Positions 24,116 to 36,365 are shown, counted from the first letter of the stretch. The stretch: 64,000 bases of DNA from Episyrphus balteatus (GCF_945859705.1 NC_079135.1:35327679-35391678); one strand, 5' to 3'. Made by a program: numbers and translations. The notes: generated by a model from the sequence alone, not told the origin.

Positions 24116-25723
24116 CTATCTCCATGGCACCTTAATTGGTGATCGCGAACGTCTAGGAACAGATTGCGTCATGTTGGAATAATATCGGTTGGGCTCATTT
24201 CGATTGATTATTCCGGATGTTGGTCTCGATGGACGTGTATTGTAGGAGTTAACATCTAACTGATATTGTTGTTGTTGTCTATATTTAACAGGACCATGCA
24301 TTTCCATAATTGGCGGTGGTATATTGTCACCGAAATATATTTGTTTCTTCATTGGCTGTTGATGATGATCATTTCTCTTCGAATTAATATATCGAAGAGG
24401 TGATCGTTCATTTCCAGAAATTCTCACACGAGTTGGTTCTTTGTTGATGGGGTAAGTAGGGTCACTGGAGGTTATTTGGATACAAGTCTGGTAACGACCT
24501 TGTTTTTCGTGATTTCTTTGAGATGACTGCTGATTCCAACCACGTCCTGGTGAGTCGTAACGACTGTTACGAGTTGGTTGCTGGGGATTAACAACTTGTG
24601 AGGGCATTGGCTTGGCTACCCCCACTGGCACCATTCTTCCAGGTTGATTTGGAGTTATGGAATTCTTAATCTCAATTCGGACTGATGGACCTACGGGTGG
24701 TCGTTCAATCCGGCAAGTTTCTGTTCGTCTTACAGAAGATATGGCATTTGTCCGAGCTGGCCGAATAGGCGGTACCACATCTCTCACCGGAGACATGTCT
24801 CTAACCGGGGAGATGTTCCTAACCGGTGGCATACTTCGAGTCGGAGATATATTCCCAACTGAGTACATATTTTGTAAGGGAGTTCTGATCCTTACTGGTG
24901 ATCGTGATGTCGGCCGGTAACTTTCATTATCATAAACATATTTGTCCTGCTGTGAGCTTCGATCTTTGTCTTCATCAGTTCTTCCTTCTTCTGGTGGCGG
25001 ATCAACTCCCACAAACCATGACGGATTATGTGGAACTTCATTTTGTTTCGCTAGAAATTTTTCACGAAAAGATCGACGAAAACTATTGATAGTAATGGTA
25101 CGGAATTTCTCCGGGTCATTTTCAATTTCTTCAGAAATTTCTGGAGGATTTTTCAACTGTTCCAATTGTTCCCTCAGCTGTCTTGACACACGATTCTTTT
25201 TGAAAGTTGAACTATCAATAGGTTGTGTTTGCTTACGATTATTATTATCGGAGAATCCTTGCTTACGACTACAGCTACTATCTGAGTAACCAGAAAGATC
25301 CGATTGTAAGCTTGATGGTTGTTCATATAAAACATTGAAAGGGTCCCGAGCAGCTTCAGCAGGATCAGCTACAATACCTGATTTCCATGAATAGTAAGTA
25401 TTGTCGTTGACTTCTTCAACAGCTGTTGCTGGTTCAGGAGGTTCTGGAGTTTTTCTAGCTCTTGTGTAGGTTCCAAATTTATTAAAAGCTTTTTGTTTCT
25501 TTGTAGGTTTGGCTTTTTTCAAAATTGATTCTTTATCATTTTCAATAGTGAAGGTTTCACTTCGTTGTAAGCCTTCACCTGGCTTAGATTCAATTGAATC
25601 TCTACGTTTGTTGTTGTTATTGTGACTTTCAATCGATGAAGAACGACGACTATTTGGAGTGCTATCACGTGTTGAACTATTACCACGAGATATTGAGTTT
25701 CGAACTTTTCGCAAAAATGACAT
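24116..25723 (-). CDS. Nested single-exon gene encoding a 535-residue basic, Ser/Pro/Arg-rich protein of unknown function
   Basis: This is the only long ORF in the window: 535 codons starting MSFLRKVRNS and ending SPIKVPWR before TAG. The start is the first ATG and has A at -3. Residues 1-80 are Ser/Arg/Lys-rich and probably disordered (RRSSS about 27-30, an Asn run about 35-38). The most conserved-looking block is about residues 180-245: a charged segment (QLREQLEQLK), then TITINSFRRSFREKF and NPSWFVGVDPP. Residues about 290-325 carry imperfect repeats of the type NISPVR/DMSPVR, typical of proline-directed phosphosites. A second basic, Gln-rich tail follows (about 380-535). I see no transmembrane segment, signal peptide or enzymatic motif. 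It lies within the inferred 42-kb Limpet intron, on the same strand. I do not recognise the family. It could be a cytoskeletal or scaffold-type adaptor, but that is only composition-based inference. Because it is intronless and nested, an old retrocopy is possible. Confidence 0.85.
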   Translation of the reverse strand: MSFLRKVRNSISRGNSSTRDSTPNSRRSSSIESHNNNNKRRDSIESKPGEGLQRSETFTIENDKESILKKAKPTKKQKAFNKFGTYTRARKTPEPPEPATAVEEVNDNTYYSWKSGIVADPAEAARDPFNVLYEQPSSLQSDLSGYSDSSCSRKQGFSDNNNRKQTQPIDSSTFKKNRVSRQLREQLEQLKNPPEISEEIENDPEKFRTITINSFRRSFREKFLAKQNEVPHNPSWFVGVDPPPEEGRTDEDKDRSSQQDKYVYDNESYRPTSRSPVRIRTPLQNMYSVGNISPTRSMPPVRNISPVRDMSPVRDVVPPIRPARTNAISSVRRTETCRIERPPVGPSVRIEIKNSITPNQPGRMVPVGVAKPMPSQVVNPQQPTRNSRYDSPGRGWNQQSSQRNHEKQGRYQTCIQITSSDPTYPINKEPTRVRISGNERSPLRYINSKRNDHHQQPMKKQIYFGDNIPPPIMEMHGPVKYRQQQQYQLDVNSYNTRPSRPTSGIINRNEPNRYYSNMTQSVPRRSRSPIKVPWR

Positions 25724-25827
25724 GATTTATGTTAATTTTGTTGTTTTTTTTTTTTGTAAACTCAACGCGTGAAAATCTACAAAATTAATATCGACGACGA
25801 ACCTTCACGATCACGAAGTGTGTTAGC

Positions 25828-25858
25828 AACTGAGGCATACCTACTTTTCAAGACTATA
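25828..25858 (-). promoter_or_regulatory. Candidate core promoter of the 535-codon gene (TATA-like plus Inr)
   Basis: On the minus strand a TCAGTT, a perfect fly initiator match, lies at 25833-25828, with A (+1) at 25831. A TATAGT lies at 25858-25853, 27 bp upstream of +1. The implied 5'UTR is 107 nt. A second TATA-like element (CTATATAG, 25929-25936) lies about 100 bp further upstream and could drive an alternative start. Confidence 0.45.
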
Positions 25859-25939
25859 CACAGACTCACCTAAGCAACCGACCAACCAACAAACTAACCA
25901 ACTACGACGAGTTTGTTGTGAGCTAAAGCTATATAGTCA

Positions 25940-27236
25940 TCAAATTTAAGATCGATCCATGTGAGGTTTTTTTTATTTTTTCGAGATACAAAGATACAAT
26001 CTTGATTGCAAGGTAAAAAGTTTGTGTGTGTGAGTGTTATTCTTTGCGTAGATTTTTTGTATTTAGAATTATTGGAGGTAAGCCTTTGTTTGATTTAAAC
26101 AAACAAAAATATGACAACAAAAATTTGAAGTTTTATTTTGAAGCTTTTTTTATGATTATTCAGAGGAATTATTATCTTTTAGTGACAAAATGTGCATTTT
26201 TTTTTGTTGCAGAAAATAAAAACTTTGTAAAAGTGAAGTTTCTTGTTGTAAAGAGGGTAATTGAACTGGGTTTGATTTTTTAATTTTTTTCGTGTGGGCT
26301 TTCTTGTAACACAACTTTATATCGACAAGTATTTGATGAAATTGAACATTTGTTCGAAGAAAAAATAAAATAAGCCTCGAGGATATGCAAAATACAACCT
26401 CGACTTGCTTTTGGACTGGTTTGAAAATTATTTCCTACGCAATGTTTATTATATGAACGTTAATTCCCATTATGGGATTTGGATGGCAAAATTTTTGTGG
26501 GGGTTGTTAGTTTGGATTTTATATTAATTTTATTTTTTTTTTTTGTAAAAATTTCAACAACTTTCACTCAAGTAAAGAATAGATGCAAATCGGGTTTAGT
26601 TTAAATTAAAGATTTGATTTATTCGATTTATATTTTTTTTTTGTAGAAATAAAATAAAAAACAAATATTTACTATTGTCATCGGAAAAATGCGACCAGAC
26701 AGAAAAAAAAAATTGCTATATACACACAATTTGTTACAGTCTAAAGACACATGTTCGCTAATTTGGTGTGAATTCTTTGTTGGAGGTTGACTTAGACTAT
26801 TAGAGCGTCTATTGACAGCATTCAGTAATCATATACATATGCTAGATTCACTTACTTAAGATTAATACGAATATATTTTAGCTTTAAAATTGAAATCGTT
26901 ATACGCCAAAAACGGTGCAAAATTTTGAAAATAGTTTTTAAAATGATTGATATCACAAGAAATTACTACAAGGGTCAGTTTCAACTGATTTATTGCATAT
27001 TGATTCCGTAAGCAGTTGTATATCTTCAGCATCAATCGTTGATAACCTTTTGTAGCTTTTGCGGGATTATAAATTACCACAGTAACAAACAAAACCCTTT
27101 GCTTCATGATTTTTTTTTTTTTTTTTTTTTTCAATAAATCTATGAGGTATTAAAGCTTCATTTTAGATATACATACCAATGAATACGCCAATTAGATTGT
27201 TTAAACAGGTGATATTAACAAAAGTATTAGATTGCA
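25940..27236. other. AT-rich stretch upstream of the 535-codon gene
   Basis: No coding exon was seen. Upstream control elements of the nested gene could lie here, but no specific site is supportable. Confidence 0.35.
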
Positions 27237-27238
27237 TA

Positions 27239-28984
27239 TCGTCGCCCGAGAGTTGTTTTGTCGTAAACGCCAAAATGCACTTTTTTAAACTGGATATGTA
27301 GTAATATATTTTAGAACGTTCTCTTTTCATTTCTGTTATCAGATTTGTCCTATCGTTTACCGTTACTGAGATAATTGGTATGCATTTTGTCGTATATCCA
27401 CAAAATAAGCATAGGATTAGGTTTGGTTTGTCGTAAGCGCCAACTTTTGGCGTTTACGACAAAAATTCTATGTATTTTTCATCTTTTTTTTCTTCAGTGC
27501 TGGTTTGTCGTACGTCGTACAAAACAGATACGGTAGAAAAATTCGAACGAAATTTTAAAATTGTTTTGTCTATGTAGGTTTATGTCCCAAAGAGAATATA
27601 AACTAGAAAAGTAGTTATTTTGAAAATAAGGACTTCATGTTCTATAAGGACAACGAATTTAAAAACTATGGGCTGTATTAAGCTCTGCGCTATGTGAGGT
27701 TATGCTCTATTCTTAGAGGTGCAATTTATAAGAAATTAAGAAAAAAGTGCATTTCAGAGACATCTCAAATGTTGTATTTAATTTTGTCATGGTTCTTGTT
27801 GTTTGTTCCTGCCGCTATAGATACTAGACCTCATCCTCGGTCGCAAGTACCGATCTGACACAATATGGAAGTGTGTGTGCCCTATAAATATGTACACTTG
27901 TTGATCTTCTATCGAAATAAAGGCGTTTGGAACCATATAGCAAGCTTTCCTATAATAGACTCGCACTATTGCAGGGCTAGTACAAGCAGGAAGTAATTTG
28001 ATAGCCACTTAAATATAAGTAAATAAAATATAGGGCTTTACAAGGAATCTTCATATAATCCCGTCAAACAACATAATTTACTGACGGGAATTCGATTACA
28101 ATTTTAACTTGTCGTTTTATAAGCCAACAAAGGATCAGTGCGACTGCTGTTACAGAAGTGGAATATAAAAGCGCATCAATATTTAAAAGATACAAAAAGC
28201 CTACCATAGCAACTCCTGTAAATTTGTTCAACCAATGTCTTCAAATTACTAAAAAATCTAACTCGATAACTAAGGATAAGAATAATGATACCTATTAAAA
28301 GCCTTTTCATATTTATGCTTAAATCAGACCAAGAATATTATGAAGCGTTATTCAAATCAAAAAATTAGAATAAATTCTTAAATTTGATATTTATCTAATT
28401 TTGCTTTTATTTATGATCATATATTTAATTATTAATTTAACCAAAATTTGTTTATTTTTTTTTCATGTTTTATAGTCATAGGATGACTTTTATTTATTGT
28501 TAAAAAAAATATTTTTTTTTTATTTTTTTTTATTTTTTTTCATGTTTATCGTCATAGGATGACCCATTTTGTTTTTTCTTTGTAATTAAGCCTCTAAGTC
28601 AAACCAATACTACTTCTATGTAATAAGAAACTATTTTTGTAATGTTTAATTAATAAACAAAAACGAACTAAGAAAATTGAAAATTTATATTGGAGTGTCG
28701 TACGTGCATCTACTTTGTCGTACGTGTATGGGATGGAAAAAAAAGTTGATTTTGGTGGCGTTTACGACAAACTGATTTTGGGTAAAAACCTTTATAATTT
28801 AAAAACCAAACCAGATGTGGCAGTTTTGACAACATAAATAAGAAGAAGATATCGCACAAAATATTCTATTAAAAATTGAAAAAAATCTATCGGACAGTTT
28901 TTTTTATAGAAGCTCAAACCTTAAAATGCGATTTCCCAAAATTCCAAAATTGGCGTTTACGAGAAAACAATTCTCGCGCGACGA
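27239..28984. mobile_element. TA-flanked TIR element (1,746 bp) with GTCGTAAACGCCAA repeats
   Basis: The termini TCGTCGCCCGAGAGTTGTTT and its near-complement (ending CTCGCGCGACGA) form TIRs of about 37 bp, flanked by TA (27237-27238, 28985-28986). The motif TTGTCGTAAACGCCAA, present in the TIRs, recurs internally as a palindromic pair at 27427-27467 and at about 28754. TTGTCGTACGTG variants lie near 27503 and 28695-28725. An internal CATAGGATGAC-containing segment is duplicated (about 28460 and 28540). It has no transposase ORF. Confidence 0.8.
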
Positions 28985-29009
28985 TATGGGAAATTTTTAT
29001 TAAAAATAG

Positions 29010-29170
29010 TTCCTAATAGGCGGAGAGGCGTCCCTCAGGTTACTTAGCTCATAAGGTTGGTTATACAACATAGGTTAAAATTGGTGATGCCAAATGAAAT
29101 ATAAGTTGATAATGAAAATAAATACATTGGGTAGCCACTTTTAAACGGAAACCTCTACTTAAAGGAAAAG
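29010..29170 (+). repeat. Dispersed repeat H, copy 1
   Basis: It begins CCTAATAGGCGGAGAGGCG and contains GGTTACTTAGCTCATAAGGTT, GGTTAAAATTGGTGATGCC, GTTGATAATGAAAATAAA and GTAGCCACTTTTAAACGG. The same blocks occur in order on the minus strand at 50330-50541 and on the plus strand at 61070-61260. Its class is unknown. It sits immediately outside the TA-flanked element. Confidence 0.6.
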
Positions 29171-29689
29171 GACCCAGGGTTTTTTTAAATACTCGTTTGT
29201 ATTAAAATTAAGGTACCTACATATTTGAAATTAGCGAAGCAATAATTTTCAATAGCTGAATGTCGAAAAAGACCGTTTTTGGGCCAAACAGATCCAGACA
29301 AATTCATAGACTCGTTTTAAAAAAAAATTTGTACTTATTTTCCAAAAAAAAAAATATTTTTTTCCAAAAAAAAATATTTTTTCTTAAAGCTAAAATAATT
29401 TTTTTTTAATTTTTTCCTAATTTTGAAATAAGAGTTATACCTACTAAAACGTGTGAAAATCGGTTAAATATTTTAAGAGAAAGTCAAAAATCAAAGTCAA
29501 AGAGCTTTTACATTAGCTTGTATATTATCTATTTGAATTTTAAAGAAATTTAAATGGCATACGGGAAGAGCCGACATGGAGGACAAATTTTTGTTCAGTG
29601 AATTTTTATTTTGTAATTTGATTTTTTTGAGAAAAACCAAAAATGCAGTTTTATTGCAATTCTTTTGAATATTACGTACATATGTAATG

Positions 29690-29945
29690 AGTACAGATGG
29701 ACGAATGGACGTAAGAACGCTCAGACCGACCGACACGCACGGACGGAATTACGATATCCACTTTTTTGGACCTTTTCGTAATGTTTTTTTTTACACGAAA
29801 CCAATACTTACTCTACATACGTATTTTAATTTTCAACAAAATCGTTTAAGCCGTTTTTTTAGAACATACCATTTTTCATTTTGATCTTATGGAAAATTAC
29901 TGTTAATTTTGGTATCAAAAAGAATTTAATTTCCCCTGTAGGACA
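29690..29945 (-). mobile_element. Diverged, rearranged piece of the (GTCT)n repeat
   Basis: A GGACG/GACCGAC-rich tract (29697-29745) is followed by CCACTTTTTTGGACC and CGTAATG. These match the complement of the family's block that precedes (GTCT)n. A GTTAATTTTGGTATCAAAAA and TTTCCCCTGTAGG block follows at 29902-29942. The order differs from intact copies, so it is rearranged or comes from two copies. Confidence 0.4.
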
Positions 29946-32900
29946 GACTTCAAGTCTGTGAGTCTTATCAAAAAAAATATTTCAAATACTCTTTTTTAAG
30001 TTGTTGCTTAGAAAATATCGAATTTTTACAATAGCAACTGAGATCTTTCTTGCACTATGTAAAAGTTTTTACAAAAATATGCTGTAAGAGTATTGAAAAA
30101 TCAAAAAAAATGTTCGGTATTTTTTTTTTCAGAAAAAAAATCAATCGAAAAAATAATATTTTCCACAAGCAAAACATAAACTTATGCTACAATTTTTTTT
30201 TTAAGATAAAAATAAAACCAACAAATTTTTTGAAGATTATTCTCAATATTTTTGAAGTTATGAACAAAAAAATATGCAAACAAAATTTGTAGATCTTTTA
30301 ATTCACCAATCCTAGATTTTTTCATCACTCATTTTTGGGTAGTAGGTATATTCTTTTTTTTTTCGAAGAATTATTTACGAATTAATTTATTCATATAAGT
30401 ACCTAGCAACTCATTCCTGATTTTCGATGCAAATGTAACATTCATGTTTATTTCTGTCACTGTACCACTTTCCTATAAGCTATGCCATATAATTTTAATC
30501 GTAAAATGGATTGGGTATTTAGCGAAGCACTACTGTGCCGAAAAACTGTTTTCAGTACCATATTTATACAAACTGTAACGAATTTTATTTTTTTCAAATT
30601 AATTCTTGTTAAAGCAGCACTCAAAAGAGAACTCATGCCGATACCAGGATTAAAAATGTATATAAATATATGTATATAAAATAACGTGCCGATCAAAAGA
30701 ATCAATTAAAAATTTGAGCTTGCATCAGCTTTCCCTATTAAAAAGGCCAATAACAAAAATTATATTCCAATTTGTATGGATACAGCTTACCCAATTGGCA
30801 TAGTAATCATCAAATAAAAATTAACTCAATTCGTTAATAAACATATCAAAATCTCAATCCCAATTTAATTCCAATCCCATTTACAGCCATTACTTTTCTG
30901 CTTAAGCTTTCAAATAGTATTGCCACCAAACAATTGAAATCGGACGAGCAAACTATTATGTTTCCCCAAACAACAGTATTGAATGTCAAGTTTTACTCTT
31001 TTTTATAGCTTGATTCCACATCAGAATGGCCGATGGCCGTCACTTTGTCAGAGTAGCCCCATCCGCACACAGGATATTCTATAAAAGGGTGGTATATTGT
31101 GGCACTTTCGTGGTGACCTTTGAACACACTATAGACATCAGTGTCGGTTTATAGATGTATGTAATTTATCCTTTTGTTGACCAATAAACTTGGTTTTTGG
31201 TCAGAAATTCATCGATTAAATCTCATTTCACACTCAAATTACTATATTACTTGTTTCTTGTTGTTGTTTTCATAAATTAGACCAACTTTATACAGCCTCT
31301 CAAGGACTTGCGGATAATGACGACATGTTCTTTGGTCGTCGTCGTCGCCTGTCTTTGTGGATGCTACTGCAGCCATTGCATATTTTAAAGGCTTTGCAGT
31401 GGAAATAACTCGAGAAAAGTTATTACTCAATAACGTGTGTAATGAAACACGCTTTGAATTCATTCCAATAACGCAGTCAGTCCAAAAGTCCAGCCCTCTT
31501 ACAAAGTGGACTCCTGGGAGGGAAGTGTGCAAGTGTCGAAGTGAAATCAACGACCAACGACAACCAAAACAGATCCGGAAGCTTTTAAGAAGGACATTTC
31601 GAGTGTTTATGTGAGCATTAAGCTATTATGTACCAGCCCACCCATTCTCTGTGAAAGTGTAGATGAGTAGTACTTCCGAGTTCCACCTCTCGTCGTCATT
31701 GAATCACATCGTTTGTCGTCCTCGTCGTCGTCGTTTGGTACAGTTTGGTCGATTGGACAAAAGGAGGACACGATTTATAATTGGATGCAGTGGCAGTTGG
31801 AGTCGGTATCGGTACTACTACTTCCCATTTCCTCTCAATTTCTTCCTGTATATTCATTGTGCAAATTTGTCCTGTATTTTAGAGCTCTGATGGACTATTT
31901 TATTTGCCATGTAAGTGGCCATTTCGAGTAGATACGGAAGAGGAAGAGGATGATGGCGATATGGAAATATCTATGTTTGAGACATTAACATGACACAATG
32001 AATGCTAATTTGCTGCGCCAAGTGAATTATATTCCTTTAAGGATTTTTAAGGATGTGAGGATGATTTCTTTTTTTTTTATGTGGATCAAGTTGTTTTATT
32101 GCCAAGGATTCAAGAGAAGGAGAATTGTATCATAAATTTCCTTCCGGTGAGGAAATCGGATATTACCGGAACGATACCTACCAGCCGCGCGTGGCATTGT
32201 ATAAATATCAGTAATTCCTTTATAATGGAGGTGAAGGCGTTCCCCCGCATGGGTTCATTTATTCACAAGTCTATAAAGAGACTATAGCCCACAAGGAACT
32301 TTCTGATTATAAATCAGTATATAAATCTTTTGTGTAGGTGTGATGTGTAACAACTTAAGAATGTTGGAATAAGAAGCGATAATTTGTGCCGGAGATTTAA
32401 GTAGGTATACACTCTTTTAAATCAATTAAGATAAAGTACTTATGTATCTGGCAGTGTCTTCTTTCTGTTTTTTTTTTTTTGTAGGAATGGGTGGGACGGA
32501 CAAGTTTGAAGAGTTTCGGTTTATTTTTCAGTTCTTCTTTTTTAATGTCCTTATGCCTAAGAGGAAACTTAATTTATGGCTTAATAATAATTTCTTCATG
32601 GATATTGAATAGGAACGTTTTTCCTTTAGAAACGTTTTGGTTGGTGAGAATTCATTTTACAAACTTAAAACCATCTGGAAACCGATTTGATTGGAATTTG
32701 TAATTTCTTGTTTCGTTTATTATTCAGAACAACCCACGTGAATTGTATAAGTTTTTAATCATAGAAGTACTATTATACATCTCCACCTTTTTATTTAGCC
32801 TACAAGTATACTCTGATTACTCTTTTGATCTACAAAAACTTTAATTTCCCACACAATTTTAGGATCAAGCGAAAAACACCTTGATTCTTGCGAGCAAATT

Positions 32901-34160
32901 TAAATTGAAGTAAAACAAATATAGGAACACTACACTTTGTAAGCCAAAATAAATAAATGCACTATTAAGGTTGTTAAACGTTTTTATGTAGAATTTGAAG
33001 GAAACAGAAAATATGGAATTTATTTAATTTTCTTTATTTTAAAACTTATTACGGTGTTTTTTTTTAATTATTTTTTTATAAAAAAAAATTTTTTTTGTAC
33101 GTTTAATTGAACGTTTATTTGTTCGCTGAGATATCGATGATGAAAGAAAAAACGATCATTTCGTGTTCAAAGTTCAATTTCTCTACTGGAAGTGATCGAA
33201 TAAAGGTCTTCAAAATAACAAATTGTAGCTGAGTAAACATGTTAAGTCAGTCATTCAAAGTTAAAGAACATAGAAAATTTTGAATTTTTTTTACTGTTTT
33301 CATTAGGATTTCGCGATGAAGATGATTTTGAAAAATGTTTCGTATTTTAATATTAATATTAAAGACCATTAGCTTGAAATTACTTTCTCAAACACTCGAC
33401 CAATTTCAACTAAGATTTTTTGAAAAATGCCTTTTTCTTTGTGATACTTTAATTTTTTCTATTAATCTAGGTATACAAGCGGTCATACATTTTTCGAAAA
33501 ACAATTTGGTATTCCAATATAAAAAATATTGATCAACACTTTAAACTAAACTAAAAAAAAAAAAAATGGACCCATTTTCAAAAAATTTAATTTTAAACTA
33601 TTTTTTTTTATTCCAAAACAAAATAATATTTTATAGATTTTGCTAATTTCTAATATTTAAAATTTTTTCAATTTTGATAATATGGGTTGATTTTTTTTTT
33701 TTAAGATAGTCAAAGATAGTCAAATGGTTCTACGGCAGGTACTGTTAATTTCGGCTCAAAAAAATATGTTTTTGCTTGCAACACACAAATATTTCAATTT
33801 AAATCATTAAAAAGTTTTCGAAAAATTAAATTTTTATTAAAAACAAAAAATAGAAATTTAATATGTACAAACTTGTTTTAAAGTAAATAATATGTATTCT
33901 TTTCCTAAATTCATTACTGAAAATAAATATTAATCATAAATAATATAATAATGGTGATATTATTGTCTCTATTTTATCTGTTTCACAAACTGTGGCATGT
34001 AAAATCTTATTGCCGATCAAAATTCATCTGCAATGTATGTATTTTGCTTCAAAAAAACACAAAGCGCTTTCAAATTAGTACAAATTTACAAATATTAATT
34101 AAATTTTTTTTTTAGAAAAGGTACCTCAAACAATGGATTTTTTTCATTTTTTTTTCCAAA
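29946..34160. other. Intronic stretch with a GC-richer segment at 31.0-32.3 kb
   Basis: No supported exon was seen. The 31020-31960 segment is relatively GC-rich (CGTCGTCGTCGCCTGTC, TCGTCCTCGTCGTCGTC). Overlapping ORFs of 70-100 codons on both strands are not supported by start, splice or domain evidence. It could be a regulatory or transcribed non-coding region. Confidence 0.4.
33725..33850 (-). mobile_element. Diverged fragment of the (GTCT)n repeat
   Basis: GGTTCTACGGCAGGTACTGT and the following AACACACAAATATTTCAATT and GTTTTCGAAAAATT blocks match, in order, the complement of the family's middle third (the ACGGTACCTGTCATAGAACG palindrome region). Confidence 0.4.
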
Positions 34161-34213
34161 CTGACATTGGTCGCCAAATTGTCAGAACATGACAATTTGG
34201 CGACCAATGTCAG
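34161..34213. repeat. Perfect 24-bp hairpin with 5-nt loop
   Basis: The arm CTGACATTGGTCGCCAAATT-GTCA (34161-34184) is exactly complementary to 34190-34213, with loop GAACA. It lies at the edge of a dispersed repeat also seen near 58.5 kb. No mismatch is present, which is unusual among the otherwise decayed inverted repeats here. Confidence 0.9.
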
Positions 34214-34513
34214 CTACCGTAAATCTTATTTCTTTTATTTACCGACAAAAAACGCACAAAAACCGAAAAACCACCCACACCACTTATTTGTTAACAATTA
34301 TCCACCATTTTCCGCGAAGAAACACAAGGAAATTTGTTATTTTTTAATTTATAATTTTTTCAAATGACATTTTATAAATTAAAACAAAAACAAATTTCCT
34401 GTTTACTGCGATTGAAATATAAAAATTAAAGGCCGACCTGACAGATTGGTGCCCATTTTTGACAAACAAATTTTGATAACGTTCGGAATATATTACCTTA
34501 TTATGTGTACTGT
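34214..34513 (-). repeat. Dispersed repeat G, copy 1
   Basis: The complement of its right end reads ACAGTACACATAATAAGGTA, with ATATTCCGAACGTTATCAAA following, and matches 58524 onward almost perfectly. Internally CGCACAAAAACCG and TTTTCCGCGAAGAAACACAA are shared with 58645-58720 but in the opposite relative orientation, so one copy has been rearranged or the element has inverted ends. Confidence 0.6.
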
Positions 34514-34524
34514 GGCTGCTGACG

Positions 34525-34850
34525 TTTGATTAAAATTTAATATTCTAGTATTACAATTTACTTTTTATATTAGTTTTTAATAAATTTGTATTATATTTTA
34601 ATACAATTATATTAAAATGTAATACAGCGGTATTAAAATTCAATACAAGATTAGAATTTAACCCACGGAGATTATTTTCCAATAATTTTTGTATTACAAG
34701 TAGTGAACTTAATACTTAAATATTGAAATTTAGTACAAAAAAGATTAAAAATAATTTTAATATTTTGGAGGTATTAAAATGTATTGTTTTTTGTATTGAA
34801 AATAGCTTTAATACAAGAGCTGTATTAAAAAATACTCCAGAATTTTTAAC
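34525..34850. repeat. Cluster of (G)TATTAAAAT / ATTTTAATAC words
   Basis: At least seven forward and inverted variants of GTATTAAAATNNAATAC occur in about 330 bp. This is dense even for AT-rich DNA and suggests an eroded transposon end with subterminal repeats. Boundaries are not resolvable. Confidence 0.4.
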
Positions 34851-36348
34851 CGTGTACTTTTAAATGTAAAAGAATGGATAAGATTTGAAAACTTTTTGTA
34901 TTTTAAATCAATTTTTGAAATCATTTTTATGTGGAGTTAGCAGGTTTACACTCTAAGCCGACGATATGTATGTGAAAAAAATGTCGCAAAATCGACTTAA
35001 AATTTGTATAGACTAGATATATGTACATATATCGAACTTTGTGAAAATGTTAAATTTTTAATGAAAACCGAGAATCGAAGAAGTTCACAGAATAAGACTT
35101 ATGCAATCCAGAAAGAGAACATCGGAACTCGGAAACTAGATTAAAGCTAATCCTAATCTTATATTTGGAAAATAAAGCTTTGTTCTTGCAAGCAATTTCC
35201 AAAAATTTGAAAATTCAAGTTATGTATGTGTTACAAATCATCTATTGAGTGAATAGTTACCCTATAAATTTCCTACACAAACGATCTCGATTAAAACACT
35301 TTATTATTCAATAGACACAATTTTATTGAAGAAAAATTGTGTTTTATTTTTTTGTTTATTTACCTAAGCTAATATAATGAATTTTATAAACTTCTTGTAT
35401 TGATGAGAAATTATGTTTAATTAAGGTCACTAGCACGTTCTCTAAAAAAGTAATATTAAGGAAACAAAAATTTGTTAATATAATCTATACGAGTAAATAA
35501 GCAAACAATGAATCGACTACATACATAACAAAAGTTCCCAGACACGGTCAATTTACGACCCTAATTCTAGGTTTTGACTTGTATACGAACAATAACAACG
35601 CTGTTCATGATGATAAAATCCAAAAACAGACACCTACACAATGTTAAAAAATATGAGTCGAGTTTCGAGTACACCAAACCTACAATCATATCGTTGTTGG
35701 TCGTCATCATCGTCATTCTATGAAGTAGAACGCGCGACAACAAAACAATTTAAAGAATATAAAATAATTTATAAACATTTTTTTTTTAAAGTATATTTTG
35801 ACCATTTTGATTGACAGTTGTTGGTCGTATTTTAAATTTTGAATTCTTTTTTAAACATAACCAGATGATACAGCTACAATTTAGTTTTTATGTCTTTTTT
35901 AAGAGTTAATTTTTTTTATTATTTTGAAGGTGGTTTTGGTTATGTAGTGGGACGTCACCAGAGCCAGAGGGTAAATGCTATAGTAACCTATCTTTAACCG
36001 GGGATGACGTGATTCAGTTTATAATGAAATTACATTAATTCAGACTTTATTGGACTTGACAACAAACCGACTGGTTGTTTAATTTTTCTTTAGTTCTTTG
36101 TTACTTATATTTATAAATAAATGTAGGCAAAAGTGTGTAAAAACTTAAGCTGCAGATTTTCATTGTATGTGCTTTTAAACAATATTTTTATTTTTGTTTT
36201 CTTAACGCCGAAAAAAAAATAAAAACTTCATTTCATTTTTAAAGTTGTCTGGTTATATGGGTCGAATTCAAATAAATTAAATTGGTCTAGAGTCAAAATG
36301 GACACTGATACCAATACCATTGATTTGATTTTTCAAAGTTTTTCGTCA
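34851..36348. other. AT-rich intronic stretch
   Basis: No supported exon or identifiable repeat was seen. Confidence 0.35.
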
Positions 36349-36365
36349 TTTTTACTTGCAATATA

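Noticed and set aside
24657..25289. Plus-strand ORFs of 63-115 codons
   Set aside because: They are antisense shadows of the 535-codon minus-strand gene.
31242..31931. Overlapping ORFs on both strands in the GC-richer 31-kb segment
   Set aside because: Several frames are open together because of CGTCGTCGTC-type repeats. None has supporting motifs.
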